DNA of 64,000 nucleotides from positions 1 to 64,000 of the forward strand of contig NZ_MJIL01000042.1 of assembly GCF_001939735.1 (NCBI RefSeq). Reading direction: 5' to 3'. The position numbers were made by a program, and so were the translations under genes. Source of the DNA: Photobacterium proteolyticum (GTDB taxonomy: Bacteria > Pseudomonadota > Gammaproteobacteria > Enterobacterales > Vibrionaceae). The notes under the pieces were generated by a model. The model was given only the letters and a program-made list of their open reading frames with translations, did not search any database and had not been told where the DNA came from. Below are positions 1 to 8,882 of the stretch, piece after piece (position 1 is the first letter of the stretch; each line of letters starts with the position of its first letter).

Positions 1-204
1 TTATCGCTGGCATTCATGTTAATGTGGCTACCGATGTATTGTTGAACGCGAAATGTACAGCAAAGATCAACACGCCCTAGTAATGAGAAAGAAAGCATAC
101 ACCATAACCTTGCTTTAGTCCGCTCCAGTATTGAAGCAAGCATATATAAAGATACTTACTTAGCCGATAGCCTTGCAACTGTAGTCTCTATTGATCCTAA
201 TTTT

Positions 205-1320
205 GTGAAAGAGAATTGGACGATTATTGCTGGAAAACTTCTTGGAAAAGCTCATTATGTTCGTAATGTCGGTCTTGCTCCCGACAATATCATCACGCAT
301 GTTTACCCATTAGAAGGGAATGAGGCAGCCATTGGTTTCGACTTCAGAACGCGTCCTGAGCAATTTAAAACGGTGATGTTTGCTAAAGAGTTACAGAGTG
401 TCTACGTTGCAGGCCCTGTCGAGCTAGTACAAGGAGGTACCGCCATAATAGCTCGTTATCCTATTTTCTCTGATTATCCCACGAAAGGTAATTATTGGGG
501 GAGTGTGAGTGTGGTGATGAACTATGAAAAAATACTGGATGACTCTGGACTATCAACCTTTGAAGGCGCGGAAATTTCGCTTCGAAAACAGAGGCTAGAT
601 GGCTCTATCGGAGACGTTTTTTATGGAAAAGCAAGCATATTTGACGATTCTGATATGGAGTTCCCGATCAATTTGCCAAGTGGTAAGTTGCTTTTAGCCG
701 CAAATTTTCAACTTAGAAATATTGAACATATTCAATTCACAGAAGCTGTCGTCAGATCCCTCGGTGGTTTCGTAGCTCTTATTTGCTATTTTTCAGTCGC
801 TCTTTTGTATCGAAACTATAAGAGTGCGCATAAGGATTCGTTGCATGATGAGTTGACGCGAATACCAAACCGTCGATTTATTATCACACTGCTGGAGCGA
901 TTGATGGCACCTGCGGATAATAAGCAGCCTTTCGCTTTACTGTACATTGACTTAAATGGGTTTAAGTTAGTGAATGATAATTTAGGTCATGAGGCTGGTG
1001 ATGAATTATTAAAGTATGTCGCAAATCGGCTGGTGGATACAGTGCGTGCATCCGATACAGTTTCTCGGTTTGGCGGTGATGAGTTCATGGTAGTCCTGCG
1101 AGGGGTAACTAAACAAGAGCAGGTTAGAAAGATTGTTAAGCATATATACCAATCCGTTGAGTCAGATCCTCTTATTTGGTATGACAATAAGATTCAACCT
1201 TCTTTAAGTATCGGTTACTCTCTTTATCATGGTCAAGATATTAGTATTCAGCAGCTGTTTGCTAGTGCAGATAAATATATGTACGAGCAGAAAAAAAGGT
1301 TTAAAGATCTAACAAAGTGA
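205..1320 (+). CDS. Membrane diguanylate cyclase (CHASE-GGDEF), 5' end damaged
   Basis: The GGDEF domain would condense two GTP into cyclic di-GMP. From the GTG at 205 the residues run from most of a periplasmic CHASE-type sensor (motif VRNVGLAPDN near residue 27) through a membrane helix (about 182-204) to a GGDEF domain with the intact active site GGDEF at 290-294. RASD at 281-284, five residues before it, fits an allosteric inhibition site. The GTG is only the first usable start. The same frame reads as good CHASE sequence from base 46 (ALVRSSIEASIY and onward), but there is no ATG, GTG or TTG before 205 and a TGA lies at 43-45. The true N-terminus, with a first membrane helix, is therefore missing, frameshifted or outside the window. 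The C-terminal half is certain; whether the gene is functional is not. Confidence 0.75.
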   Translation: MKENWTIIAGKLLGKAHYVRNVGLAPDNIITHVYPLEGNEAAIGFDFRTRPEQFKTVMFAKELQSVYVAGPVELVQGGTAIIARYPIFSDYPTKGNYWGSVSVVMNYEKILDDSGLSTFEGAEISLRKQRLDGSIGDVFYGKASIFDDSDMEFPINLPSGKLLLAANFQLRNIEHIQFTEAVVRSLGGFVALICYFSVALLYRNYKSAHKDSLHDELTRIPNRRFIITLLERLMAPADNKQPFALLYIDLNGFKLVNDNLGHEAGDELLKYVANRLVDTVRASDTVSRFGGDEFMVVLRGVTKQEQVRKIVKHIYQSVESDPLIWYDNKIQPSLSIGYSLYHGQDISIQQLFASADKYMYEQKKRFKDLTK

Positions 1321-1523
1321 TTAACTGAATAACCCAAGAGTATTAGTCATTAACCAGTTCAATGGTAGTGGCAAACGGTGAATAATTGGTAATTAGAGTT
1401 TTAGTTATCTGGAAAAGCATTCACGATTTTAGTGAGCTTTGGTTGCTAATCTAGTGAATAGGTATCAATTATTTTGGCGAGACTATTTCTTAAGCATATG
1501 AGTTAAAAATACAAATCTGGTTG

Positions 1524-1551
1524 TTGACTCAATATAATAATGGCGTAAAGT
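1524..1551 (+). promoter_or_regulatory. Candidate promoter of tRNA-Cys
   Basis: TTGACT at 1524-1529 and TAAAGT at 1546-1551 are spaced by 16 bases. They are followed by a GC-rich stretch (ACGCCTCG), as is common for stringently controlled stable-RNA promoters. The tRNA begins 44 bases further on. Identified by eye only. Confidence 0.45.
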
Positions 1552-1594
1552 ACGCCTCGTTTCTAAGGCGACAAGCCTTAACAATGTAAAAGAT

Positions 1595-1668
1595 GGCGCG
1601 TTGGCAGAGTGGCTATGCAGTGGATTGCAAATCCGTGGACCTCGGTTCGACTCCGGGACGCGCCTCCA
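1595..1668 (+). tRNA. tRNA-Cys (anticodon GCA)
   Basis: Seventy-four bases fold as a standard cloverleaf. The acceptor stem GGCGCGT pairs with ACGCGCC, followed by discriminator T and an encoded CCA (1666-1668). The anticodon loop contains GCA at 1627-1629, and the T arm carries GGTTCGACTCC. The sequence is close to E. coli tRNA-Cys. It stands alone, with no other tRNA within several hundred bases. A perfect 7-bp inverted repeat (CGATGGT / ACCATCG, 1696-1712) lies 28 bases downstream but lacks a strong T-run, so the terminator is unclear. Confidence 0.97.
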
Positions 1669-2305
1669 TATTGGATACGGTTCAGTCTGTATCACCGATG
1701 GTTTAACCATCGCATTGAAACCTGCCTAGAGCTGGTTTTTTCTGCCAGAAATTCAGATAAATTTACCCTCAAAGCTCTCCCATTTTCTTTCTATTTCCTG
1801 TCCCCTGCTCTAAAGCGTCGCGCGTACTAGTCAATCCAGCATAGCCAGAGTTTAAATTACTGGGTTTCAGTATTTTTTGCCTCAAAAGGCAACAAATTGT
1901 TTCAAATTATTACAAAGAAAGAATATATTATGTGCACAAATGAGTGGGGATGCATAGCTATCACATAACATCGAGAATATATCTTTTATTATCAGATGGT
2001 TAAGAGATTAAGCTTACGATTAAGAATAAGCTAACCGCATGATATGCAATAACGTGCTTATGGTGGGTGGTTTTTTCATTGTAAATCTTATGAACACTGA
2101 ATAATCTGTGGTTGAAAAGGAAAAACTATTTTAATCAATAGGTTATGTGCTTCCCATCCCTCATTGAATAATGAGGGTTTTTCTGTGCAGATACGACATG
2201 GGTTGAGCCAATAAATAGCACCTTTAACCGTATGAGGGGCTTACAAGGGCTAAATATGAACCCGAATAACATAATAAAAAGTGATAATTATTCACTGAGG
2301 CTAGT
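1669..2305. other. Intergenic region with an orphan terminator
   Basis: No protein-coding stretch is convincing in these 637 AT-rich bases between tRNA-Cys and the chemoreceptor. The open frame running across the tRNA and its 3' flank is spurious. The region holds the short hairpin at 1696-1712 and a well-formed terminator at 2158-2182 that belongs to no visible gene. Confidence 0.6.
2158..2182 (+). terminator. Intrinsic terminator without an upstream gene
   Basis: CCCTCATT (2158-2165) pairs perfectly with AATGAGGG (2170-2177) around a GAAT loop and is followed by five T. The nearest upstream annotated transcript on this strand is the tRNA, about 490 bases away. It could end an unannotated small RNA or a long tRNA read-through transcript. 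Confidence 0.7.
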
Positions 2306-4006
2306 ATGCAATTTATAAAAAATTGGAAAATTGCGACCAAGATGCTGATTCTGGTTAGCATCCTACTTGTGCTTATGATGTGTATAGCGGGCTATGGATA
2401 TCTCAAGCTGTCGCAAATTGGAGATGAGCTGAAAGGCATTACTTCTGAGGATATTCCCCTTACGGATATTGCTACCGTTATTTCAATTCAGCAGTTTGAA
2501 TCTGCCGTGTTGGTCGAGCGGACGCTAAGGAATGCGGGGCTAAAGGATGCTGACGCAGAGAGTAATCTGACACATTTCAGGCAAAGCTTCGCAGCCATGA
2601 ACGCTACGATCAATAACAAGATAAATGAGGCGGAAAAGCTGTTGGCACAGGCCATGCTGCACGCTACATCAGAACGCTTAAAGGATAAAGAAAAGTCGCT
2701 AAGCGCTAGTTTATCTCAGTTACGCTCCCAACATTTGCAATACGAACAGCATGTTGATGATTTAATTAAGCAGGTTGAGCGAGGCAACCTGGTTGAGGCA
2801 ACAAATCGGCTTGCTGCACTTGAGTCGATTCAGAAGAAACTTAACCATAATCTGGAGCTGTTCCTTGTTGATGTAGAAGCGATGACTGAAGATGCGTTGC
2901 ATATTGTTGAAGAACATGAACATGCAGCGATCATCGGTATGATCGCAATTGGTGTGGTTGCTCTTCTTTTTGGGGCAGCCTGCGGGTACGGCTTTACCAT
3001 CACAATTACTCGTCCTTTGAAACAAGCTGTCGACGCATCAGATAAAATGGCAGATGGTGATCTTCGAGTTATGATTAATGCTGATCACAGCGATGAAACT
3101 GGTCAGTTATTAAAAGCTATGAATCATATGGCCAGAAAAATGGAGATGACCATTTTCCGAATTCTTCAGTCTTCTGATCTTATTGCAACTTCAGCTGCAG
3201 ATATGGCCGCCGCCACTGAGCAGACTACTCAGGCAATGAATGCCCAACAACTAAACACTGAACATGTCGTGTCAGCAATGACTGAGATGTCAACAACTGT
3301 TCAGCAGGTTGCTGACAACGCGTTAAATACATCTCAGCTGACACAGACTGCCAGTGAAGAAGTGCAGAAAGGAAGTCAGATAGTAGCTGAGAATCAACAG
3401 GCTGTGATCGGATTGGTTAGCCAGGTTCAGAATGCATCTGGCAAGCTTGATGAGCTAAAGCTGGAGAGTAACAATATTGGAGATTTCGTTAACAGTATCA
3501 CTGAAATAGCGGATCAGACCAACCTTCTGGCACTGAATGCTGCCATTGAGGCTGCCAGGGCTGGAGAGCAGGGAAGAGGTTTTGCTGTTGTTGCAGATGA
3601 AGTTCGTTCTCTGGCAATGCGTACGCAGGACGCGACTTCTCAAATTCACAAACTAATAGAGCAGTTACAAAATAAGGCTACATCAGCGGTAGAGGTTATG
3701 GAGCTTAGCCGTCAGATGGTAGAAGAGAGTTCGGATAAAGCTGTCATTGCCAGTGAATCTTTACAAATGCTCAATCAGTCTGTCGATGAAATTAATAGTA
3801 AAAATATAGAAGTTGCCACCATTTGTGAGCAGCAGTCGGTCGCTTCTGAAGAGATTAACCAGAGTATTGTCAGTATTAGCCAGTCAGGCAGAGAAGTGCT
3901 TGGCGGTGCAGAGCAGACGGCAAACTCGGGTCAGCAATTGGCTGAATTGGCCGAAGAGTTAAGGGCGTTGATGCTGCAATTTAAAGTAAGAGAACAGATA
4001 GGTTAA
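2306..4006 (+). CDS. Methyl-accepting chemotaxis protein (four-helix-bundle type sensor)
   Basis: Transmembrane chemoreceptor that would signal to CheA/CheW. Of 566 residues, helix 1 spans about 12-33. A helical periplasmic domain of about 170 residues follows, resembling the 4HB_MCP class. Helix 2 is about 207-229, then a HAMP linker to about 283, then the cytoplasmic signalling coiled coil. The conserved hairpin tip ([20 protein letters not shown], then [12 protein letters not shown]) lies near residues 403-436. There is no C-terminal NWETF-like pentapeptide, so no adaptor tether for CheR/CheB is apparent. The gene is monocistronic and followed by a strong terminator. The ligand cannot be inferred. 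Confidence 0.95.
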   Translation: MQFIKNWKIATKMLILVSILLVLMMCIAGYGYLKLSQIGDELKGITSEDIPLTDIATVISIQQFESAVLVERTLRNAGLKDADAESNLTHFRQSFAAMNATINNKINEAEKLLAQAMLHATSERLKDKEKSLSASLSQLRSQHLQYEQHVDDLIKQVERGNLVEATNRLAALESIQKKLNHNLELFLVDVEAMTEDALHIVEEHEHAAIIGMIAIGVVALLFGAACGYGFTITITRPLKQAVDASDKMADGDLRVMINADHSDETGQLLKAMNHMARKMEMTIFRILQSSDLIATSAADMAAATEQTTQAMNAQQLNTEHVVSAMTEMSTTVQQVADNALNTSQLTQTASEEVQKGSQIVAENQQAVIGLVSQVQNASGKLDELKLESNNIGDFVNSITEIADQTNLLALNAAIEAARAGEQGRGFAVVADEVRSLAMRTQDATSQIHKLIEQLQNKATSAVEVMELSRQMVEESSDKAVIASESLQMLNQSVDEINSKNIEVATICEQQSVASEEINQSIVSISQSGREVLGGAEQTANSGQQLAELAEELRALMLQFKVREQIG

Positions 4007-4024
4007 GAGTAAAAGAAGAGAGCA

Positions 4025-4049
4025 AACCCAGCTGAAGGGCTGGGTTTTT
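4025..4049 (+). terminator. Intrinsic terminator of the chemoreceptor gene
   Basis: AACCCAGC (4025-4032) and GCTGGGTT (4039-4046) form an 8-bp stem with a six-base loop, ending in a T-run. It starts 18 bases after the stop codon. Confidence 0.88.
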
Positions 4050-4292
4050 CGTTTGAATTGGATTAGTCAGCATGCTATCTGTCAGTTTCCATACCAGAAT
4101 GTGGCTTGATCTGATAGATTAATCTAACACGAAAATGCCCCTATGTTTGTTAGTGCTAAAGCTTATTTGCATTCAGTTAATGCTGATTAGCTATATATTT
4201 TCTGAACCCTGTTCTCTTGTCAGGTCTTTTGCAGAAGCTTCGCCATTGCGTTGTTCACACCTTAATGTGGCGGTATGCTGCTAGGAGTTAAT

Positions 4293-4769
4293 ATGTTGAA
4301 GTTTGATCAAGGGAATGTTTGTTTTAACTTCCGAAGCGCTGCAGTAATAATTCATGATAACCATGTATTGCTTCATAGAACTGTTGGAGATTCTTTTTGG
4401 GCACTTCCCGGTGGAAGAGTGGAGTTCTTTGAAAACTCAGATACCACATTAAATAGAGAGTTGTTTGAAGAGTTGGGGGTTACAGCAGTTGTAAAACGTC
4501 ATCTCTGGTACGTTGAAAACTTCTTTGAGTATTCAAATAAAAAGTTTCATGAAATTGCTAATTACTTTTTCGTCCAACTTGAGGAACCTCATCAATTTCC
4601 AATGAACGGGGTCTTCAGTGGTATCGAGTCAGACGCAGATCTTGAGTTTAAGTGGTTCCCTTTAAGTGAATTGTCGGATGTAAAGTTGAAACCAGAGTTT
4701 TTGCAGGTTGGACTTATAGATTTACCTTCAGAGACAAAGTACATCAAAGTCTGTGAGATCGCAGCATAA
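4293..4769 (+). CDS. Nudix hydrolase
   Basis: Hydrolyses nucleoside diphosphates linked to another moiety; the substrate is not predictable here. The Nudix box is complete near residues 41-63: GG, five residues, E, seven residues, then RELFEELG. The start at 4293 is preferred over an in-frame ATG at 4275 because AGGAG lies at 4283-4287, five bases ahead of it. This gives 158 residues, a normal length. The gene stands alone between a terminated chemoreceptor gene and a convergent two-component operon. Confidence 0.93.
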   Translation: MLKFDQGNVCFNFRSAAVIIHDNHVLLHRTVGDSFWALPGGRVEFFENSDTTLNRELFEELGVTAVVKRHLWYVENFFEYSNKKFHEIANYFFVQLEEPHQFPMNGVFSGIESDADLEFKWFPLSELSDVKLKPEFLQVGLIDLPSETKYIKVCEIAA

Positions 4770-4859
4770 CAAGCAGCTTAAGAGTGATTCGTAACGCGTG
4801 GGATTTTCAGTTTGAATCAGTTTTAGTGTTTACTGCACAATGGATTAGGTGTACTAATT

Positions 4860-4879
4860 CAGATCTGATCTGACAGTTA
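4860..4879. repeat. Short dispersed repeat, copy 1
   Basis: The 20 bases from CAGATCTGATCTGA to CAGTTA recur with one mismatch at 10821-10840. This copy overlaps the last codon of the kinase gene at 4877. The role is unknown; it may be chance. Confidence 0.35.
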
Positions 4880-6127
4880 CCTTAGTTTCTTGATATACAC
4901 CTGAAACTGTTCCATATCTTGCTGAATTACGCATTTCCAGTTCATCTTCTCGCACAGAGTTGTCACCAGATACAGTCCGATACCGTAGCCATAGTCATCG
5001 GGTTCATTAATAGAACTGTCTTGGCTGGCGATTGGATTAATGAGTGTTAAACCGGAACCAGGTTTGAAATCAATATTGATATTGCCGTCAGCACTGTATT
5101 GCAGGGCATTTCTTACCAGATTTCTTACCAGCAATTGCACCAATACAGGGTTTGCTTCAATAAACGCCTCGTGTTCAAACAGGCTGATATTCACACTTTT
5201 GTTCGCTGCCAAATATTGATTGCATTCTAATTCTTGCTTGATGATTTCATTCAGATTGACCTGTTGAGTGTTAAATTGGGTTAAATCATCAGACCATAAC
5301 CACAGCAGGACTTCGCTGGTGGCACACATATTGGTATTGGCTCGTTCAATCTTGTTGAGTTTATTGGCGAGCTTTGGATCTAACTGTGGTTTGGTTTTGT
5401 TGATTAACTCTAGTGAGGCTTTGGTAATTGCCAGAGGCGTTCTTAGCTCGTGGCTTAGAACCCGTAGAAACTGTTTTTCTTTATCGTTACGCTGATTGAT
5501 TTCTACTATTGAGTGACGTATTTGTTCTGCCGTTTCATTCAGCTCATTAAAGCGAAAATCAGGCATGGGATCTGCGCTGGTTAAGGTCTGTTTTGTTGCT
5601 GATACCTGGCGGTTCCATTCGTGTAATGCATTGAGCGGTTTTATCAATGACCAACCTAAGTTGCGTATGACTCCGATGGTGAGTATGACTATGGTTAAAG
5701 CTAATAGTGAGGCGATTTCACCAACGGAAAGCCCAACCATTTCATTATTGGATAATTCGTAATTGGTGTGAAGAACAAATAGTAGCTGGTCAGCATTGGA
5801 GTTGTAGTAAGGCATTAAATAGAAGAACTGATCGTCTTGAGATTGAAAGTACAGCTCTTCCTCCTCCCAGACATGATTTCCAAATACGTGTTGGACAGGT
5901 TGGGGGAGTGACTCAAATGTAGGGTATACCACGATAGATGCATTGTTGGCAGCAGGATTGCCGTGTTCAATGTAGCTTTGTGCCTCTAATGTCATGAAGT
6001 AGTGAACGGAATCATCGAGTCCCCAGTCATACACCACAGTGATCATGTAATAAAACACGAGCAATATGACTGAGATTAGCAAGGCAATCTGCAGTGAGAT
6101 ATATCGGCTAATACTACGGCTTAACAT
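4877..6127 (-). CDS. Sensor histidine kinase of a two-component system
   Basis: Inner-membrane kinase of 416 residues. Helix 1 is at about 12-33, a periplasmic sensor of about 100 residues follows, helix 2 is near 136-157, then a HAMP-like linker and a dimerisation/phosphoacceptor domain with SHELRTPLAI (His226). The C-terminal ATPase has an N-box-like region around 330-345 and the glycine-rich YGYGIGLYL. It overlaps the response regulator gene by 7 bases and is translated after it, so the pair is cotranscribed. The periplasmic domain shows no family I recognise. The gene encoded first in this leftward cluster is a deiminase-like lipoprotein, which may share its stimulus. Confidence 0.93.
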   Translation of the reverse strand: MLSRSISRYISLQIALLISVILLVFYYMITVVYDWGLDDSVHYFMTLEAQSYIEHGNPAANNASIVVYPTFESLPQPVQHVFGNHVWEEEELYFQSQDDQFFYLMPYYNSNADQLLFVLHTNYELSNNEMVGLSVGEIASLLALTIVILTIGVIRNLGWSLIKPLNALHEWNRQVSATKQTLTSADPMPDFRFNELNETAEQIRHSIVEINQRNDKEKQFLRVLSHELRTPLAITKASLELINKTKPQLDPKLANKLNKIERANTNMCATSEVLLWLWSDDLTQFNTQQVNLNEIIKQELECNQYLAANKSVNISLFEHEAFIEANPVLVQLLVRNLVRNALQYSADGNINIDFKPGSGLTLINPIASQDSSINEPDDYGYGIGLYLVTTLCEKMNWKCVIQQDMEQFQVYIKKLR

Positions 6128-6804
6128 TGAGCTTGATCCTCTGGTGACGCTATCAGCACACCACGTCCCCGAACGGTAGTGATTAACGGGCTGACCTCAG
6201 GTAAGTCGACTACTTTGCGTAATCTGTAAATCAGCATTTTGAGAGCGTCTTTGGAAGGTGCGTCGCTACCCCAGATATGGTTCTCAATGTCGACTTTAGA
6301 TACAACGGCCGGGCTATGCTTGGCAAGCATTTCAAGCAGTTGCCATTCAGCAGCGCTTAGTGCTAATAGTTGTCCAGCCCGGTAAGCTTGGCGTTCCTTC
6401 AAATCGAGAACTAAATCGGCAATTTCTATTTTATGGCCTAGCGGTTGAGTACGCTGTGCCAAAACTTTGATGCGCGCAGTGAGCTCAGCCAATTCGAAAG
6501 GTTTGACGAGATAATCATCGGCCCCTTTTTCGAAGCCTGTGAGCTTGTCTTCGAGCTTATTGCGCGCGGTAAGCATCAGGCAAGGTATCTGAATGTTCTT
6601 GTTGCGCAGTTTATCCAACAGCGTAAAGCCGTCCATTTTTGGCATCATTACATCAGAGACAATGACTTGATAAGTATTCTCTTCAATAAGGTTGAGTGCC
6701 ATGGAGCCGTTATATGCGATATCACATTCGATGGCTTCAGCTTCAAGATACTCGATTATCAATTCTGCCAAGTCCATATCATCTTCGACAAGTAATATCT
6801 GCAT
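6121..6804 (-). CDS. OmpR/PhoB-family response regulator
   Basis: A 227-residue DNA-binding regulator, probably phosphorylated by the overlapping kinase. The receiver domain has the acidic pair ED at residues 7-8, phosphoacceptor Asp51 in SDVMMPKMDG and the conserved lysine in DYLVKPFE near residue 101. The C-terminal half is a winged helix ending in RGRGVLIA. It lies 18 bases downstream of the deiminase-like lipoprotein gene on the same strand, so the three genes probably form one transcript. Confidence 0.95.
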   Translation of the reverse strand: MQILLVEDDMDLAELIIEYLEAEAIECDIAYNGSMALNLIEENTYQVIVSDVMMPKMDGFTLLDKLRNKNIQIPCLMLTARNKLEDKLTGFEKGADDYLVKPFELAELTARIKVLAQRTQPLGHKIEIADLVLDLKERQAYRAGQLLALSAAEWQLLEMLAKHSPAVVSKVDIENHIWGSDAPSKDALKMLIYRLRKVVDLPEVSPLITTVRGRGVLIASPEDQAQC

Positions 6805-6822
6805 TGTTGCGGCTCCGTTTGA

Positions 6823-7875
6823 TTAGATGACAGGTTGGTCGTTGGTCACACAGTGAATACCGCCCCCGGCGTTGGCAATATCGGAGGTCTCGATGAGGAA
6901 AACATCCCGCCCCGGATAGAAAGATTCAAGCTGGGTTTTAAGGCTGGCATTGTACTGTGTTTGCTCATCGGCCATGGCGGCAACAAACCCGTTACCGACT
7001 AACCAGTTAGGGTTGCCATCATAGCGCAGAACATTAAGCCCGGCAGCCTCTGCATCGTTAACCAACAGATCATCAGTTCTGCTGTCATCAAGAACGGTTA
7101 CGACAAGGGTGTTGTTATTGACAAACCTTGCTGTGCCGTCAATGTGGCCAGTGGTCCCTTCACCGGGGTAGTGCCCGAAAGCCCAGATGATCGTATGCAC
7201 CCCCAGTTTTTCCTTCAGAATAGCTTCATGCTCTTGCTGAGTCATACCTGGGTTGCGATTATCCTGACAGTCCCAGTTGATCACCAAAATACCATTTCCG
7301 TTAACCTCGACATTACCTTTTTCCAATATGTAATCAAGGTATTGTTCAGATTTGACATTGAGCTGCTCGGCGACATAGTCGGGAATGAGGTTATCTTTGG
7401 TATAACCGACGTCGCCGCCAAAGTTGCCGCCCCAGGCGTTAAATCCCCAGTTCTGGATCCAGGTGCTAGTGCCGTCAGTGACATAAATTGGTCCATTGTC
7501 ACGCATCCAGGCATTGTCGATGGGAACGACATGCCATTCAAGGTTTGTTTCTGCAACGCCGAGGCTGGTCATTAGCTGCTGGGCTTGGTCATTTTCTTCT
7601 TGTGTACGGGTAAGCATATGCACTGGCTGATATTTCTGGATGACAGAAACGATCCGTGCAAACGCCGGGCGCATATTGGCTTCCCAATGATCTGGGTACT
7701 GCATCCAAACGGCAGCTTGCGGCTCCCATTCTGCAGGGACTCTTACATTCGTCGTTTTCGTTGAGTTCGCAGTGGAATTTGTTGAGGGTGTCGTCGAGTC
7801 GGTGGAACAAGCCACTAAAGCCGCTGTAGCACACAAGATAGCAATATTGAGAAGTTTGCGATGAGAACGGAACAT
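6823..7875 (-). CDS. Lipoprotein of the peptidylarginine/agmatine deiminase family
   Basis: Family members convert guanidino groups (peptidyl-arginine or agmatine) to ureido groups with release of ammonia. The 350-residue protein starts with a lipoprotein signal (hydrophobic stretch, lipobox LVAC, lipidated Cys23) and then a Ser/Thr/Asn-rich linker, so it should be anchored in the envelope rather than cytosolic like AguA. Catalytic-type motifs are present: MRDNGP (124-129), GHIDG (His244) and GGGIHC with candidate nucleophile Cys342. A ribosome site AGGAAAGG precedes the ATG. It is the first gene of a leftward operon with a response regulator and kinase. Whether it acts on agmatine, free arginine or peptides cannot be told from sequence. 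Confidence 0.9.
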   Translation of the reverse strand: MFRSHRKLLNIAILCATAALVACSTDSTTPSTNSTANSTKTTNVRVPAEWEPQAAVWMQYPDHWEANMRPAFARIVSVIQKYQPVHMLTRTQEENDQAQQLMTSLGVAETNLEWHVVPIDNAWMRDNGPIYVTDGTSTWIQNWGFNAWGGNFGGDVGYTKDNLIPDYVAEQLNVKSEQYLDYILEKGNVEVNGNGILVINWDCQDNRNPGMTQQEHEAILKEKLGVHTIIWAFGHYPGEGTTGHIDGTARFVNNNTLVVTVLDDSRTDDLLVNDAEAAGLNVLRYDGNPNWLVGNGFVAAMADEQTQYNASLKTQLESFYPGRDVFLIETSDIANAGGGIHCVTNDQPVI

Positions 7876-8083
7876 AAGCCTTTCCTTTTATTTGTACCCA
7901 ATAGACAAGGCTATGTTAAGAAAGGTCGGGTAACAGGAAGGTAACGCTGGGCTTATTGATGTAGAAAATGTCGATTACATCGTACAAGTCTTTTGGGAAT
8001 GGAAATAATGTTATTTCAGGTGCGTTAAATGGCTATAAAGATATTTTAAATAGCTCATATTGTTTTATCTTTAGTAATAAGTT

Positions 8084-8293
8084 TTATTTTTGAAGATAAT
8101 TTTTACTGTACTCATAAGACTTCGAAAATAAAATTAAAAATGGTACAGGTACTACCATTCCTAGTGAATATACTAGATTGTTGTGCTCTAATAACTGATA
8201 TGCGCTGAATACTATTATAAATAGTAAAATCATCATTACAACTAGGTGTTGTAATGGGTGCTTTTGTGTGAATTTTGCGTAACGTCTAATCAT
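8084..8293 (-). CDS. Small two-helix membrane protein, unknown
   Basis: The 69 residues contain two hydrophobic segments (about 17-35 and 41-57) flanked by basic residues, consistent with an inner-membrane hairpin. An AGAAG motif lies about six bases ahead of the ATG. I recognise no family. The region is AT-rich, so a chance open frame remains possible, although the clean amphipathic pattern favours a real gene. Confidence 0.5.
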   Translation of the reverse strand: MIRRYAKFTQKHPLQHLVVMMILLFIIVFSAYQLLEHNNLVYSLGMVVPVPFLILFSKSYEYSKNYLQK

Positions 8294-8418
8294 TAGATGC
8301 TTCTATATTGGATGTTTCCTGCTGTATTCTTTACATTGTGACATTTCCTTCTTTGTCTTTCAAGTTGAAGTTATTCAAAGGCTTGTGACTTTCGTATCCT
8401 TTCATTTTGTTGTTTTGG

Positions 8419-8427
8419 TGATATAAT
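8419..8427 (+). promoter_or_regulatory. Extended -10 promoter upstream of a structured leader
   Basis: TG at 8419-8420, one base, then a perfect TATAAT at 8422-8427 form an extended -10 element. No good -35 is seen, which such promoters tolerate. Transcription would start near 8434, about 25 bases before the paired region at 8459-8522. Confidence 0.55.
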
Positions 8428-8458
8428 TCCGCCTATTATTGCCTGATGCACATTAAGT

Positions 8459-8522
8459 TCAAAGGGTGCGTGTTACGAGCCTGTTAACGCGGTAGGTTGC
8501 CGATGGTGCATTTTCCCTTTGA
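8459..8522 (+). ncRNA. Candidate structured leader or small RNA (three-way junction)
   Basis: TCAAAGGG (8459-8466) pairs perfectly with CCCTTTGA (8515-8522). Inside it, CGTGTTA (8469-8475) pairs with TAACGCG (8485-8491) with one G-U pair, and GGTA with TGCC (8491-8501) can form a second small hairpin. The last two share base 8491. The layout resembles a three-way junction. The 3' part looks faintly like the end of the c-di-GMP-I riboswitch, but the hallmark 5' motifs are absent. It lies just after an extended -10 and before a 35-codon ORF and a chemoreceptor gene. Structure was judged by eye only. Confidence 0.4.
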
Positions 8523-8575
8523 TTATGTTGAGAGTAATTGCTGTATGAATTTACTGTTATTGAATGCTGGAATCA

Positions 8576-8683
8576 ATGAGTATGAATAAGAAAGATAATT
8601 TAAACTATGGTCGGTTAGTGCGAGAAATATTATCTGGTATCCGGGATGAATTTTTCCGTTTTTACGCTAATAAATATGGGTGA
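8576..8683 (+). CDS. Possible 35-residue small protein
   Basis: An ATG preceded by GGA five bases upstream opens a 35-codon frame. It is rich in charged residues and ends in REILSGIRDEFFRFYANKYG, which reads like real protein rather than AT-rich noise. It overlaps a 14-codon frame beginning at 8545 that could act as a leader. It follows the structured element by about 50 bases. No family is recognised and it could be spurious. Confidence 0.35.
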   Translation: MSMNKKDNLNYGRLVREILSGIRDEFFRFYANKYG

Positions 8684-8760
8684 AACTCTGACTTCCAAAA
8701 CTATCAAGACACTTGTGGCACTGGTTACCCTACTTAAATATCAGTGCTAGCCAAATGACT

Positions 8761-8774
8761 CTCCTTAAAAGGAG
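8761..8774 (+). other. Short hairpin ahead of the chemoreceptor gene
   Basis: CTCCTT (8761-8766) and AAGGAG (8769-8774) form a 6-bp stem with an AA loop, about 110 bases upstream of the chemoreceptor start and without a clear T-run. The GGAG could instead be ribosome-site-like, but no ORF follows it. Nothing else clear is seen between 8684 and 8882. Confidence 0.3.
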
Positions 8775-8882
8775 TTAACTTAATTTATAAATTATCAAAC
8801 ATTAAACTAGTTTTGAGAAAAAGATATACCTTGGTTACAAATTAACAACAATTTCAACATTAAAAATATAAGGGAGAGGACT

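Noticed and set aside
1483-1830. Open frames on both strands across tRNA-Cys
   Set aside because: They read through the tRNA. The minus-strand translation with PESNRGPRICN is a classic artefact of tRNA sequence, and no ribosome site is present.
8459-8522. Assignment as a c-di-GMP-I riboswitch
   Set aside because: Only the 3' GGTAGGT...GCCGATGG part is reminiscent. The conserved GGGCAAACC and GCAAAGCC segments are missing, so it is left unassigned.
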